A stretch of 64,000 bases of DNA from Pseudofabraea citricarpa. Its lineage: Eukaryota; Ascomycota; Leotiomycetes; Helotiales; Dermateaceae. Positions 33,085 to 45,300 of this stretch are shown one piece after another (the first letter of the stretch is position 1; each line of letters begins with the position of its first letter). Position numbers and translations under genes: made by a program. The DNA lies in contig JAPWGK010000011.1 in the NCBI GenBank assembly GCA_029641185.1, positions 930,001 through 994,000 of the forward strand. Reading direction: 5' to 3'. Below the pieces are notes generated by a model. That model had not been told where the DNA came from and did not search any database. It saw only the letters and a program-made list of their open reading frames with translations.

Positions 33085-34755
33085 ATGTTTGTCTCTACTT
33101 ACTTGGGCTCTTTTGCCCTTCTCTGCTCCGTGGCCTTGAGCAAGGAGATCGCTGGCAGTGAGTTTGTTTCAGAAGCAAAGTATGAGCTCGGTGAGGTCCA
33201 TGAAGAACTCATGTCCAAGAAGATGGTAAGTAGTAAAAAAGCCCTTCCACGTTCTTTGACCCGTACTGACATCATTCTAGGAAACATGGGAGAAGCAACG
33301 TGCCGCGGGATTGATGGAAGCATCGCAATACCCAGATCTGGGCTATACCGCTTGTATTGATGGCTATGCAACGGCCATCCAAGGTGATTTCAACAACACT
33401 TTCCGTTGTAACAACGTAAGCACGCATCCAAAGTTGCAGTTTTACACGAGTCTAACTTATATATAGATCGAACTTTACTCTTTCTTGAGTCACGCTTCTC
33501 TTGGCAGCAGTGGTGAAGGTTCCTCATCTTGGGGCTGGACCTCCGATGATGGGAGAGAATTCGTCGCTATTGGTCAACAAGACGGGACTGCCTTCGCTGA
33601 AGTTTCTAGCGAGGGTGAGCTAGTGTACTTGGGACGTCTCCCACAATACTCAGTAACTTCAATCTGGCGTGAAATCCGTGGATACAAGAACTTCATGATC
33701 ATCGGTAGCGAGGCCGTCGATCACGGCATCCAAATCTTCGACATGACCAAGGTAAAGATAGCCAATCCCATATGTACAAGAAATTTGACTGACTGGTTTC
33801 TAGCTCTTGACTCTTGATAAAGCTAGCCCAGTCACATTTGATGCTGCTGCTGATCTTACTGGTCATTTTGCTGAGCTCCCTGTTGGCCGAACTCACAACG
33901 TCGTCGTTAACGAGGAACTTGACTACGCTGTTGCTGTTGGTGCTGCTCCAAGAACATCGGCCTGTGGAGCTGGCTTGATCTTCATTGATCTCAAGGACCC
34001 TTCCAACCCAGTCACTCCTGGCTGCGATCCCCAAGATGGATACGTCCATGACGCTCAGTGCCTTGTGTACCGTGGACCAGACACTGAGCACGTCGGAAAG
34101 GACATCTGCTACGGTTATAACGAAGACACTCTTACCATGTTAGTAGACCTTTGGATACCTCTATTATCCATTTCAAAACTGACCTGATTGAAATAGCTAT
34201 GATGTATCCGACAAGACTAACGTCTCTATAATCTCTCGCACTTCATACGATGGAGCATCTTACACTCATCAAGGTTGGGTCCTCGATGTCAACAACCAAG
34301 AATTCCTCGTTCTCGACGACGAGCTCGACGAGGAAGAAGGTGCCGGACCCGGAGCCGACGGATTCCCTGTGACCTTCATCTGGGACATCCGCTCTCTCGC
34401 TGCACCAAAGCAGACGGGTTTCTACAAGTCTAGCGTTAAGTCCATCGACCACAACCAATACGTCATTGACGGCATCAACTACCAATCACACTACGGTGCT
34501 GGTCTACGTGTTCTCGATCTGAGCTCCGTCCCCTCTGACCCTACCGGTGCCGGAGTCTGCGAGATTGGCTACTTTGATATCTTCCCCGAGGACGACGAGG
34601 CTGCCGGTGGTGGAATCGTTGATTTCGTTGGTACCTGGAGCAGTTATGCTTATTTCAAGAGTGGATACATTCTTATCAACACGATCGAGAGAGGCGCTTT
34701 CATTGTCAAGTTGACTGGCAAAACTTGCGCATCTGCTGCCGTCAAGATGGCTTAG
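33085..34755 (+). CDS. Secreted LVIVD-repeat / choice-of-anchor-B-type protein, five exons (484 aa)
   Basis: Exons 33085-33225, 33281-33415, 33467-33751, 33804-34138 and 34197-34755 join in frame. The first 20 residues (FVSTYLGSFALLCSVALS) form a signal peptide. The body is built of repeated beta blades with IGSEAVDHGIQIFD, AGLIFIDLKDPSNP, TIYDVSDKT, VLDLSSVPSDP: the LVIVD-like beta-propeller motif found in the choice-of-anchor-B family, called regulatory P domain proteins in some fungal annotations. Biochemical role is unknown; it is probably a secreted or wall-associated propeller. Codon use is strongly biased to C-ending codons, and with its clear promoter suggests high expression. The acidic loop DDELDEEEG may bind cations. 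The gene is intact. Confidence 0.85.
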
Positions 34756-35433
34756 AGGATGCGAAAGAGATGACAATACTCAAGCGTGATGATGATTACG
34801 CATCAAACGCATATTATATAATGTATATATGTATTTATTTTGTCACAATTCATGGTTATATAATTTACGATACGTTTCATGACCAATGTGCGTTTTGATC
34901 CGTTTTGTCGAATGCTTTCAACCCGCTGTTTGGAAGTCTCACAGATCATCATAAATTATTCTGCGACTTAGCATATTCGCTGTTTTCTTTTGGTGAAGAT
35001 CAATCTAAGGGTTTAAAGAGTAATTTCAAGAACGACTGGATAAACAGGAAAGGTTAGGAGGTCAGGGTAGTCGCTGTTCTTGTAAGGTTTCATATACAAG
35101 GTGATCTAGAATATGTATTTGTTGTCCATACTTCCTCAGATACCTCTCTAGAATATGTCAAATCAATTCTTCTCAATTTTCTTAGCTGTCACCTTCACTT
35201 CTAGTAAAATGTATATAATCCTCCAAATTTGGTGGGATTATTACCTCTTGAGATGTAGCTCGTGACGTCCTTTCCTACCTGCATAGACATTTTAGACTAG
35301 CAGGAGTTAGTCTTCCTATAAATACTAGTGGATGCCTTGACTTTAGGCTGGTATTGTTATTATTATTAGGAACGAAAACCACCATTTAAAACTCCCAAAA
35401 AGAAAAAGAAAAAAAGCACCGCTTCCTGGCAGC
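34756..35433. other. Intergenic between convergent genes, AT-rich
   Basis: About 680 bases of AT-rich sequence, with poly-A-like runs near 35390-35415. No supported gene. Confidence 0.45.
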
Positions 35434-36842
35434 TCATCCTTGTGACCTAGTCAGCCAGGGATCGTTCAACAACTCCCTTGCTGTCTTTCGCTTCTCTGGT
35501 TCCCACTGCAACATCGACTTAATAAAGTTGAGAAATAGCCTTTTATCGTTGCCCTTGAGGTTCTCCTCCATAGCCTCGAGACTCCTAGACGGCAAAAGCG
35601 ATAAGCGGTTTGGGTCATTCTTGTCTGCTTCAAGCCATTTGCCATTCACATCGAACCATTCCGCAGATCTCTTGCCCCGCTTGATGAGCTCAAGTGGTGG
35701 TGGTCCAAGAACGGAAATCAGTTCTGTAAGGTGAGCACGAGTTGTGTAGCGATTGCGTTTTGGATCTTGCCCACTAAAGAGATGTTTGCCCTCAAAGATA
35801 TCCCAGATCTACTACCAAGTCAGCAGAAGGAAACGTCACGAACTTATTTCTCCAAGAGAAAGAGCCACTCACCATGGCACCAACATTCCAGATATCAGCG
35901 CTATAAGTCCATGGGATATGAAGCATCACTTCTGGACACCTGTAAATATCGGGGTAAGCATCAGCGTCGTTGACTTTTGTTCCATATACCGCATTTCCAA
36001 AGTCGCAAAGTACTGGTTCCCCAATAGACTTTGGCATATTCAGAGTCCGGGAAACATATATTTCTCGATCCGCTACTTTCTTGCGTGGGGAGGGTTGAGC
36101 AATCTCGGCCTCTTCAAAAGCAGCAAGAATAGAGGTGTCTTCGATAAGATGAAGAATGTTATCAGATTTGATGTCTAAGTCAAATAAAATCAGCAAGTAT
36201 TCTAGCATGAAAGAAAGCCAGGACTAAATTAACCTGTGTGGATCAACTTCCGATCGGTGTGAAGATAGTCTAGAGCTAGGAGCAGGCGTTGGAGGTTGAC
36301 TCGAAGCAGATCTTCCGTGAGTCTATCGCGACCACTCCGTTCGAGGAGTGTTCTTATACTGTCCCAAAGTGGTTCATGTACTAGGCATGGATGTTTGCTG
36401 CCGCGATTCATCAACTCAAATGAATCAAGCGCAGTGCGCACATAGCGGTAGCCAAGTCTTGATTTGTTCCCTCGGCTTATATGGTTATAAATAGAAATTT
36501 CATCGGTATCTTGGCCATCGTTTGTAAATATTTTGACGGCAACGTGACGGTGGGCTCTGTTCTGGTATTAGCTTCATTTTATGTTGGAGACAGCATTGCT
36601 GACTGTAAATCCCGTGCAAGCCAAACTGTTGACGAATTTCCAAAGCCTAGCTTTCCAACGATTTGATACCGCGAGGAAAGGACATCCCCAATCCGCGCTG
36701 GGTAATATCGCTGAATTCCGAAATTTTCCTCTTCAACCTTTTCTGATGGATTAAGGAGAGAGGATTTCACATTCGGGTATTTTCGTGGTGGAGAGGGTGC
36801 GCGTTTGACTGCACTTTTGGCCCATTTCAAGAGCCCAGCCAT
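35434..36842 (-). CDS. SRPK-like Ser/Thr protein kinase, four exons (412 aa)
   Basis: Exons 36842-36604, 36556-36234, 36174-35873 and 35808-35434 give an uninterrupted protein. Features in order: PARIGDVLSSRYQ, the glycine loop KLGFGNSSTVW, Lys in VAVKIFT, the catalytic loop HTDIKSDNIL (split by intron 2), LCDFGNAV, YRCPEV, ADIWNVGAM joined to IWDIFEGKHLF, LGPPPLELIKRG and a C-terminal WEPEKRKTARELLNDPWL. All catalytic residues (Lys, HxD, DFG) are present. The first donor is GTCAGC, a weak but possible site, and it gives the expected RDLQAHRHVAVK junction. SRPK kinases phosphorylate Ser-Arg proteins in splicing, but this fungal side branch is divergent and substrates are unknown. It is a paralogue of the broken copy at 4741 and the partial copy at 63462. 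Confidence 0.85.
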
Positions 36843-37634
36843 GAGTGAGGTTTGGTTGATACTTTGGAGGATATCTGGAAGTGGATTTGATGATTTATAG
36901 ACAGAAGTGAAAGGTACAGGAAGAACTCAAAGGCTTGGAGGTGGGAAGGAAATCGATGAGAGGAAAGAATTGGAAGAGGCAAAGTTCGAACACGTGCAAC
37001 AATTGGTAAAATTGGTCCGAGCTCTCGGTTGTTGACGCGCGCCTAGAGGAACATAAATAGACTTTTGGCACAAACCACTTAAAGATGGAGTTTATTTTAG
37101 CCCGCAACGGTTCATATCACGCTGGACCAGGTAAGTGGCTATCCAACCGCTGGTTTCATGTAATTGGAGAACATGCAACGTGGTTGGCACCCTAAACGCT
37201 CATGCGAAGTAGCGCCCGCCAGGCGTCTATCATCACACGCCGAAACCATCTTTCCGCAATTTAGGGCCCAATGATCCTATTCAGAGAAGAGCTAAGAATT
37301 TGGCAGCTTTCAATTTGGCCCAAATATTCACATCGTCCGAAGTAATAGACGGTTAAACCACTAAATCTCCCGAGACATGCCGTATCATGAACCAAGGATG
37401 ATTTGCAGCTCCTGAATTACGGGGGCAACTTGTATATAAGAATGTAAAAGCCGCTTGTGATTTCTTCTTCGGCTTGATCACATCTCTGACAATATCTGAG
37501 GATTTATCAGGCGCTGTTCTTCTTTACATCAAGACTTGCCAGCTTCATTTTTTGCTTTTTGCCTTCGCACCTTGCGCTTTTACTCTTATATATTTCCAAA
37601 TAGCTTCGAAATCACCATCAACATCATAGTCATC
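36843..37634. other. Divergent upstream region
   Basis: About 790 bases between the SRPK-like gene and the small gene at 37635. A TATA box lies at 37433. No gene seen. Confidence 0.5.
37433..37440 (+). promoter_or_regulatory. TATA box
   Basis: TATATAAG about 195 bases before the ATG at 37635, followed by CT-rich sequence (TTTCTTCTTCGGCTTG). The leader would be fairly long. Confidence 0.4.
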
Positions 37635-38002
37635 ATGCGTTCATTCAGTACTTCAGCAAGAGCTCTTTTCAAAAAACTAGGATTTCCAGTCGAAAACATT
37701 CCTGAGTCCCACAGATCTGCTTATGAAAAGTTTTTTGCACCAGGTGGAGGCGCTGAACAGGTAAGGATTTTTATTCCTGTACCATGAAATAACTTTTTGA
37801 CAGGGTTTTCTAGAAATTTGGGAAAATTAAATCTGCACTGGTGCGGTCTCGTGGGGGGAATCCAGTTCATCAGTCTTCATTTAATAAGGCCGACAAAGCT
37901 TGGATTATCAGTGTTTTCGTTGAAGGGGAGGAAGACCAGGGTGCCTGTCACATTTATGAGGATGGAACGGGAACTAGAAGGAAGGATGACCGCCGAGAAT
38001 AA
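37635..38002 (+). CDS. Small hypothetical protein, two exons (104 aa)
   Basis: Exon 1 is 37635-37760 and exon 2 is 37814-38002, joined in phase 0 by a 53-nt intron (GTAAGG...TTCTAG). An earlier acceptor at 37803 would end the protein after eight residues, so the later one is preferred because it opens 62 codons. The N-terminus RSFSTSARALFKK is Arg/Ser-rich like a mitochondrial presequence, then PESHRSAYEKFFAPGGGAEQ. The second exon reads WIISVFVEGEEDQGACHIYEDGTGT, compact and beta-rich. I do not recognise the family. Mitochondrial location is inferred only from the first 15 residues. Confidence 0.5.
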
Positions 38003-38421
38003 GTGGCTGGTTTCTGTCCTTCTTACCATGGAGAACAAATGTAGCAACAGGGATTTTAGATTCCATGGGAAAAGGTGGGGAATCAAGGGGCAGGGTGGTA
38101 ATGAAATCTCACGCGTGTTTGGTCATATCAATTTCGGAAGTATTTGCTTGCTTTCAGAAATAGAACCACCGGATCTGGGTTGTTATTAGAATATTTCGAA
38201 TATATCATTAAACTTATAAGAGTCTTATAACCTTTTTGTATTGACCTCAATAATCACCAACTGCTAAAGATAATATTATCATTTTACTCACATATCAAAC
38301 AACTGTTATTTTACTTTATGAAATTATTAAATTCATCTAATTCGTTATTTTAAACCCTCATACCCAATTTTCATAATATAAAATGGTTCTTTCTGCATCT
38401 CCAAGTTTTCAGTCACATAAT
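38003..38421. other. Intergenic, AT-rich
   Basis: About 420 bases; 38190-38400 is strongly AT-rich. No gene seen. Confidence 0.45.
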
Positions 38422-41109
38422 TTACAATACCATTGAAAATAGAAAAACCATCGTTCCCACAGCAGTAGCAAGAACTGCTTGCGACAGTTTTCCTGCACCA
38501 GACGTTGGCCTAGGATAAGTTATAGGAACCGTAGAAGTTGTATTGCTTGGTCCGGAGACACCTTTGATAGTTACTTGGGAATAACCCAAAAGACCAGGCT
38601 GATACTTCTGTACAACAGTCGAGAGTGCAGAAGGGCTGTACGGAACCGTATCAAAAACACCACTAGAGATAGTATTGTCGGTACTGATAGTGCTACCCTC
38701 GACACAAGAGGCGTTACCCCATGCAACATCAGAAATACGGATCCATAAGTTAGTCATATCGTAGAGATCTTCAAGGGTATAGAAGAGACGACAATTAGAA
38801 GCTTCATAGATAAATTGCAGTGGCGTATTTGTAGGGTCGCCATCACGCATGCTATTTCGTAGATTGAAGCGGCTACCAGAAAAGAAACCCTCAACAGGTC
38901 CTAGTGGTAGATCGTCTACAGAATACGGGATGTATTCATCTGGAATGGATTCCAAGGACGGGAGGTTGCTGAGGTTGAAGCCTTTTGTGCGCAAACTAAG
39001 TAGAGTATCTGGCACTCTAGCGAGGTACTCTGCAATGGTTTGGTACGTGAGAACTTGGGCACCTTTGCTACCGCCAACCCCCTGCGATGGACCGAGTTGT
39101 GGTCGACCGCCGACACTGACTAGATGGAGATTTAGTGATTGTACCGAATATTGAGAAAATGTTGGACTTACTTGTGCGAACACCACCCTGTGACTTCATC
39201 AACTCAGCAAAAGTTGCACATGTTGACCCACAAGCTCCATCCATAAGCATGACAATATCGTCGGGACCAAACAACTGCGGAGCAACTACAGATTCGTTCA
39301 AGTATCCAGAGATATTGAAACCAGAACTTTCTCCTAATAGAGGATCGGATAAATTGAAACGTGTTTCGGCTGTGAAGTTATCCCCGTAGATTTCATTTGG
39401 TCCGTCTTCCATATTCCAACTGGCAAAAGGTCGGTAGTTCATGTCTAAGACAGACTGTGTTTGGTACACCGAAGAGTTAACGTCGTTATACACGCCATCT
39501 GCAGTGAAAATCGCTCCCAGATAGTTGGCTAACGGGGTGGCTCGCATTCGTGAAGCTCCAAAAGGCATTAAGTTTGGGAAGAGCTGCTTGAATAGGTCAT
39601 ATCCGTTAAAAACATTACCACCACCGTTGGTACTGAGATCAATGATTAGCTTCGTCATCCCGGCGTTCCTGCATTCTGCTAGAAATTGTCTAATTGTGTC
39701 TTGCTGTTCATTACCTGCCTCGAGATCGGATTCAGCTAAATCTATGAAGCCTTGAATTGCAAGCACAGCAGTGGATGAATTCTCAAGAAAGTATCCACTT
39801 GTATAGCCATCGGACTGTATGACAACTGGAGTTGGATATCCAAGAAGAGATGAAACTACTGCATCTGAAGTTGATGAGCTACTTGGGGAACTGCTCGTTT
39901 CTGTTGCTGTTTCTGTTGATGTTGGGGTTAGATCAACCGCACTAAACAAGTCTGCTCCAGACAAAATATTTGTAAAATCAAGCCCCAGTGCAAATGCCAC
40001 ATTCGGTATTTGGGTTATTGTACCATTTGCAAAGGTATAATTGTAGAAGTCTGCCTCGGGTCCGTAGGTGTAGGCGCCCTGAGAGAATAAGCCTGTTGAT
40101 CCAGAATATGCCAATTGTGGAAGATTGTAAAACAACTGATTCCAGATCGCATCAGGGTCCTGGTAAGGGCTGTTCTCTTGCCCGATAGTTTGCAAATATG
40201 ACGAGACGTCTTGGCCGTTGACCGAGAGAAGTGGAGAAGCCGTCCAATTAAGAGATAGTGTCTCGTTTAGTATTTGGTCCAGATCATCTGTTACTCATTA
40301 GTGGATAACCTCGATTTGATAAATCTCAATGGAGTACCTTTGAAATAAACTTGTGGAAGAGAGAGCCCGTCATTGGATATCGAAACCAATTTCCCTTCGA
40401 AGGGGATGAATGCGAATACAGAAACGAGTGGCAGCGGCAAGTTCATGTGAAAATCGTGGGCCAGAACTAAAAATAAAAGCAACCAAATTAGACCCGAAAG
40501 GTAAATTGGGTTCGAGTATCCACTAACCATTTCCCAAAGAATAAATGTCAACCTCAAAATCCCACTGATTTGTATAGGAACCGTTCAGGATATTTGATTT
40601 GATTTCCTCAAGCCCACCCAATAAATCGACACCAGGGAGAAGATACCCTTCAGGAGGATCCTTCAAATACGCTATCGTGCTTTGGAATTGAAAATATGGT
40701 TCGATGTAATCCAGGAAGGCACTTGATCTCTCAGCATCGAGAGGGACCGACTTGAGACATTGAAGTGCTTGTGAAGCCCTGTATGGGATGCGTGCAATAC
40801 CGGTGACTATCAATATGATTAAAACCAGTTTTCCTAGGCTACGAACAATGACTAACCTTCGGGATTGGCTTCGAGGTACGAGGATGCCCTGCTGGCTATA
40901 GCTGCGCATCCAGTTGGGGATATCGTTGGTGCGGCTGCAGTGGTCACGGTGCCATTAATGCCTGCTGTCGCACTTGGAAAAGACGTTTGTCTTGCTTGAA
41001 TTGGTATCATATTGGCGCCGACATAATTCACGAGAGCTGCAGCAGCTCCTACCGTTACAAGGAAATGCATGCCGATGAACAAGAACGGAGTAATACTAAC
41101 TCTAAACAA
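38422..41109 (-). CDS. Secreted S41-family peptidase, probable GPI-anchored, five exons (824 aa)
   Basis: Exons 41109-40857, 40806-40528, 40466-40338, 40287-39172 and 39119-38422 join in frame. The N-terminus has a hydrophobic signal or anchor (FLFIGMHFLVTVGAAAALV). A cap region with HDFHMNLPLPL and VNGQDV (PDZ-like) precedes a Ser/Thr-rich linker (TETATETSSSPSSSS), then AIQGFIDL, LIIDLSTNGGGN and MLMDGACGSTCATFAE. The last contains the Ser (about residue 574) expected for the S41 nucleophile, followed by the LMKSQGGVRT helix. The C-terminus has a Ser/Gly site followed by a hydrophobic tail (LATAVGTMVFLFSMVL), as in GPI-anchored proteins. S41 (tail-specific/CPAF-like) peptidases cut proteins at the cell surface or, in fungal RiPP clusters, process precursors. 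Many N-glycosylation sites support secretion. It lies 1.2 kb from the 3' end of the NRPS gene, on the same strand. Confidence 0.82.
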
Positions 41110-42353
41110 AGCCTGAAGTGGTCAGGCAAAAAGGACAGGATAGTGGATTCGCAAAGACTGGTGCAACAAAGACATCTTAAAGTACTTCAAAGATCTTGCA
41201 CTGGAAGCCTTTGACGTAAGCCAGCAGTGATCTCAGCATCATGAACCCCAGATTTGGCTTGTCTAAATCTTGAAATTGTCAAGCTATTGCCAAGTGCAGC
41301 AAAGATGGAGCCATACGGAATGGCCCACCCGGAGCCACTATAGAATCTCGAGCGAAGCCACTGTGGGAAACCTTACAGCATCGAATGGTGCTGGAGATGT
41401 TGATAGCGGTGTAAAATTGGCAAATAGGCAATGGAAGGCCCAGCCAATGACCAGTGAGAAGTTGGTGAGAGATGCAGAAACTGTTTGCCAAGGCTGTACT
41501 TGGACACAGCCTGGGTCTAAATCAGGATATCAGCACTTGCGATAGGCTTACTGAGTCAAGTCATCCCGAGGTAAAAGAAAACCAAACGCCGGGTTGAAAA
41601 TGGATTGGTGTTCCCGAAGGCGCGCTAGCTCTATGGAATTGCACGTATATGGAAACGCGGAGGAACGGCTTGTTAGATTCAAGTACTCAGTTTGCATTTC
41701 AGCAATTCTCTCAGGAGATCCCGAGTCCGAGGACTAACAAACCGAACTACAACAACTACTGTTCAATTTATTGCCGCGACTGCCAATGGGACGCAAGTGG
41801 CTGTGATCCATGCGGGGCGCTTCAACACTGCCGATGGAGGCTGATACGTTGAGAATCAGCCACAAAGTAAGCTTTGATGATCATCTAGGCTCAAGTGCTA
41901 ACTAAACATGGCCATCCGAAGAGATAATTTCAGCTCGGTTAACTGCACCTGTAATTGATCGCTAAATGCCAAGGCCGGCTGAGGTGCTATGGAATCAAAT
42001 GGGCGGGAATCTTGACATCAATACTACGTGGGCCATATACATTGGCTCGAAGTTCTCGTGCCGATCGCTATTTCTTGTTGTCTTGCCGAACAGTTGCTTT
42101 TCTTCAGAACCCGCAGACAAAGTTTCCATTTTATTTAGCGGCCGTTGGTGTGGATGATGCAGAGCGGAATAATACAGAAATCAATGTTATTTCGAAAAAT
42201 CACTATCCTATGTGAACTTCTTTCAACGAACACCTAAGTAAGCCCAAAGTAGAATTTTCTGTTCCTAAACTACAGGAAATATAATCTTTCGGAAGAGTAA
42301 AACAAAGTAGAAATAAGTAGGCCTAAACTAAAACAAATAACAAGCTAATTAGA
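41110..42353. other. Intergenic, no supported gene
   Basis: About 1.24 kb between the S41 peptidase start and the NRPS 3' end. Frames up to 91 codons (41270-41545) show no motifs. It must contain the S41 promoter and the NRPS terminator. Confidence 0.45.
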
Positions 42354-45300
42354 TCATTTCAACATTGATTCAAGTACAGATACGAAAATAGTTACTAGCT
42401 TGCTCGCCTGCTCATTTGATATGCGTGACCCCCAGTAATCAAGCTGTGCTGAGATAGGGACGCCATCTTCCTCGTCATCATCGTCGATACCGAGCAAAAC
42501 ATCAAACTAGAAGTGAACCATCAGCGTTTGTCATGAAAAGTTGCTGGACCTTCTGCTACTTACTGCGTAAGGATCAACAGTAGATATATCATCAAGGACC
42601 AACCGAGGAGACCTGGTGGTCTTGTTAACCGGCGACAGACGCGCAAATCTACGATGATTGATCACGGTATTGAAGAATTGTTGGTTATAGGTGTGACCAT
42701 ACTGCTGTTCATAGTATTCAAGGTAGGACAGGCCACGATGGGCAATGCAGTTGATCCAGTCATCATGAGACTGCCTTAAGATGTCAAGAGTCGGCTGACT
42801 CTCGGTTACCCGAAGACGACGGACGAGAACTCCAAAAACCGGCCCAATGATCTTTTCAACTCCTGGGAGCTCGATATCCCGATTTGAGATGATGTTTCCA
42901 AAAGTAACATCAACGTTACCTGTGCATCTCTGCAATGTGCTGGCCCATGCAACCTGCATCAATATTGAGAGGGTCGTGCCCTGTTCAACACACAGTTTTC
43001 GCAATCCATCTATGTTGGGAATGGGAACATTCAGGGAACAAAATTCACTCAACTCGCTGTCCACACGATGAGTTGGAACTAGACATGGCTTCATGCCTTC
43101 CAAATATGAATCCCAGAACTCAGAGGAAGCTTGCGTTGATCTGGTCTCAAGATGACTTTGGAAGTCACGATACTGCGGACCTGGAGACGGAGAAGGACTT
43201 TCCGAGTAGAAACGTGCTATCTCCTCAAATAGTTCATCGATACAACCGCCGTCCATAAGTGCATGATGCATATGAAGCGTGCAACTAATTTTGTCCTTTC
43301 CGTTATCTCTAATGAGAAGTTGGCACCCAGGCAGGTGCTTACGAGAAGTCTGTAGCAGGTCTTTAACCAGTTCGTAAGGTGTGTCATAATCAGCAAGATA
43401 TTTCACTTCCGGATGATGCTTATTGAGAACTAGTTGGTACCAGTTTTGACTCGTATTTGGGGATTCGACAAAAATTGTACGCAGTATAGAGTGCTTTTCG
43501 ACGGTTTGCTTCCATGCTTGTATCAGACGGCCGGCTTCAATTCGACCATCTGTTAATCTAGCCTTAAAGCTCATCCGAGGTTGAAACACTTCAAAGCCTA
43601 AATTATGTGCTGCCAACATGAATCTTTGAGATGGTGTGCAAGGCCGTAAATCGATGCAATTGGCCATCGATAGTTGAGGGACCTCTTGACGGATGACATC
43701 AAACAGCTCAGAGTTCATGGAGCAAGGAGTAGTGCTGTGAACAGCTACCGTCGATTGAGTATCTATTGTTAATATTTTGGTCTTTTGTATGACTGCAGCG
43801 AGATCTCGAAGCCTTGGTTGTCGGAAAATATCAGCGACAGTAACTTGGAGACCTTCATCACGAGCCGCGGAAACAAAAGCAACCGCACGAAGAGAATCTC
43901 CACCAAGTTGAATGAATTTATCGTCAGATGAAATATTACCAATGTCGACACGTAGGATTCTCGACCACAAACGGTGAATAACTTCCTCCACTTCGCTTGA
44001 TGGTGGAACTCGTTCCTTCTTTTTCGTGTCCATGTACTGAGCTAATTGGTTCTTAGACATCTTGGAAGCAATCGAGCGAAGCCTTTTACGGTTTGCCTTC
44101 TTCGTTGCTGTCAAAGGAATTTCAGGCAAGGGTAGCAATACTGATGGTACCATGTAAGGTGGCAGTTGTCCCTGCAACCTTTCAATAACAAAACTAGTCA
44201 GTTCTTCTAAAGTATGGATTGGCGACTCGACTTTGTTTGCAAAGAAGATAGCAAGATATGTTGTGTCGTGATCATCAGCCGGAGTGAAAGCATCAACAGC
44301 ACATTCGTAAACCTTTGATGTACCCAATTTTACGTCTAATGCTTTGTTGACTTGGTGCTCAACTTCCTCTAACTCAACTCGCTGTCCACGAATTTTGACT
44401 TGACCGTCTCTGCGTCCAAAGATTTGCATACTCCCATCAGAATTATACCTTACCAAGTCGCCGGATCTATACATCCGCCTTAAAGGCTTTGTTGACTCGT
44501 TAGAAAGCCAATCTGGTATCTCAATAAAAGCTTCGGATGTTCTTTCGGGAAGGTTGATGTAACCTCTCGCAACCACTGGCCCTTCCACAAGCAATTCACC
44601 AATCACACCTATTGGAGCAAGTTTGGTATGGTCTGAGATTTCTGTAATCCAGCTTAAACCCCCGATCATGTTCCCAATGTAAGGTGCTGGATGATGTCCC
44701 AATATACCTGCTGTGCAAAGCGAGGTCTCAGCAGGCCCGGAGATGGTCATCAACTCTTCTACATGAGGTGCCCAGATTTCAACATCGCGTTGTGAAATTG
44801 CCTCGCCACCCAGGCACAAAGTCTTGAGGCCAGGCATCTTTGCTGAATTCAAATGCCGTGCGAACGAAGGTGTAAAGAATGCCCAATTTGATTTGAATCG
44901 AGCGAAGGACCCTTCTACGTCGTCCATACGCTCTTCGTCAGATGGGATACACACAGTTCCGCCAGCTATAAGTGTGGCCAAAGTCTCAATAATGCACATA
45001 TCAAAAGTGAAACTTGAAAATTGATAAACTCGAGAGGCGCTGCTGAGCTTCAGTGCAGGCCCAATAGCAACGTAGCTAGAACTAAGCGATTGGTGCTCGT
45101 GCACAATTCCCTTGGGAGTTCCTGTTGATCCACTGGTGAATATTATAAAAGCAGGATCTTGAGGTGTGACACTGCTTTGTAGTGGTTGATTTTGGTTGTG
45201 TACGACCGTGTCTAAAGAACTTGACGATATGGAGATCGCTCGAGAAACTAATGACGAAGCCAAATCATAATGGGTTGGCCCACACAAAATGACCTTAGCT

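Noticed and set aside
38422..41109. RiPP (ustiloxin-type) cluster suggested by the S41 peptidase
   Set aside because: No precursor with repeated Lys-Arg-flanked cores and no DUF3328-type HxxHC oxidase genes were seen in the window.
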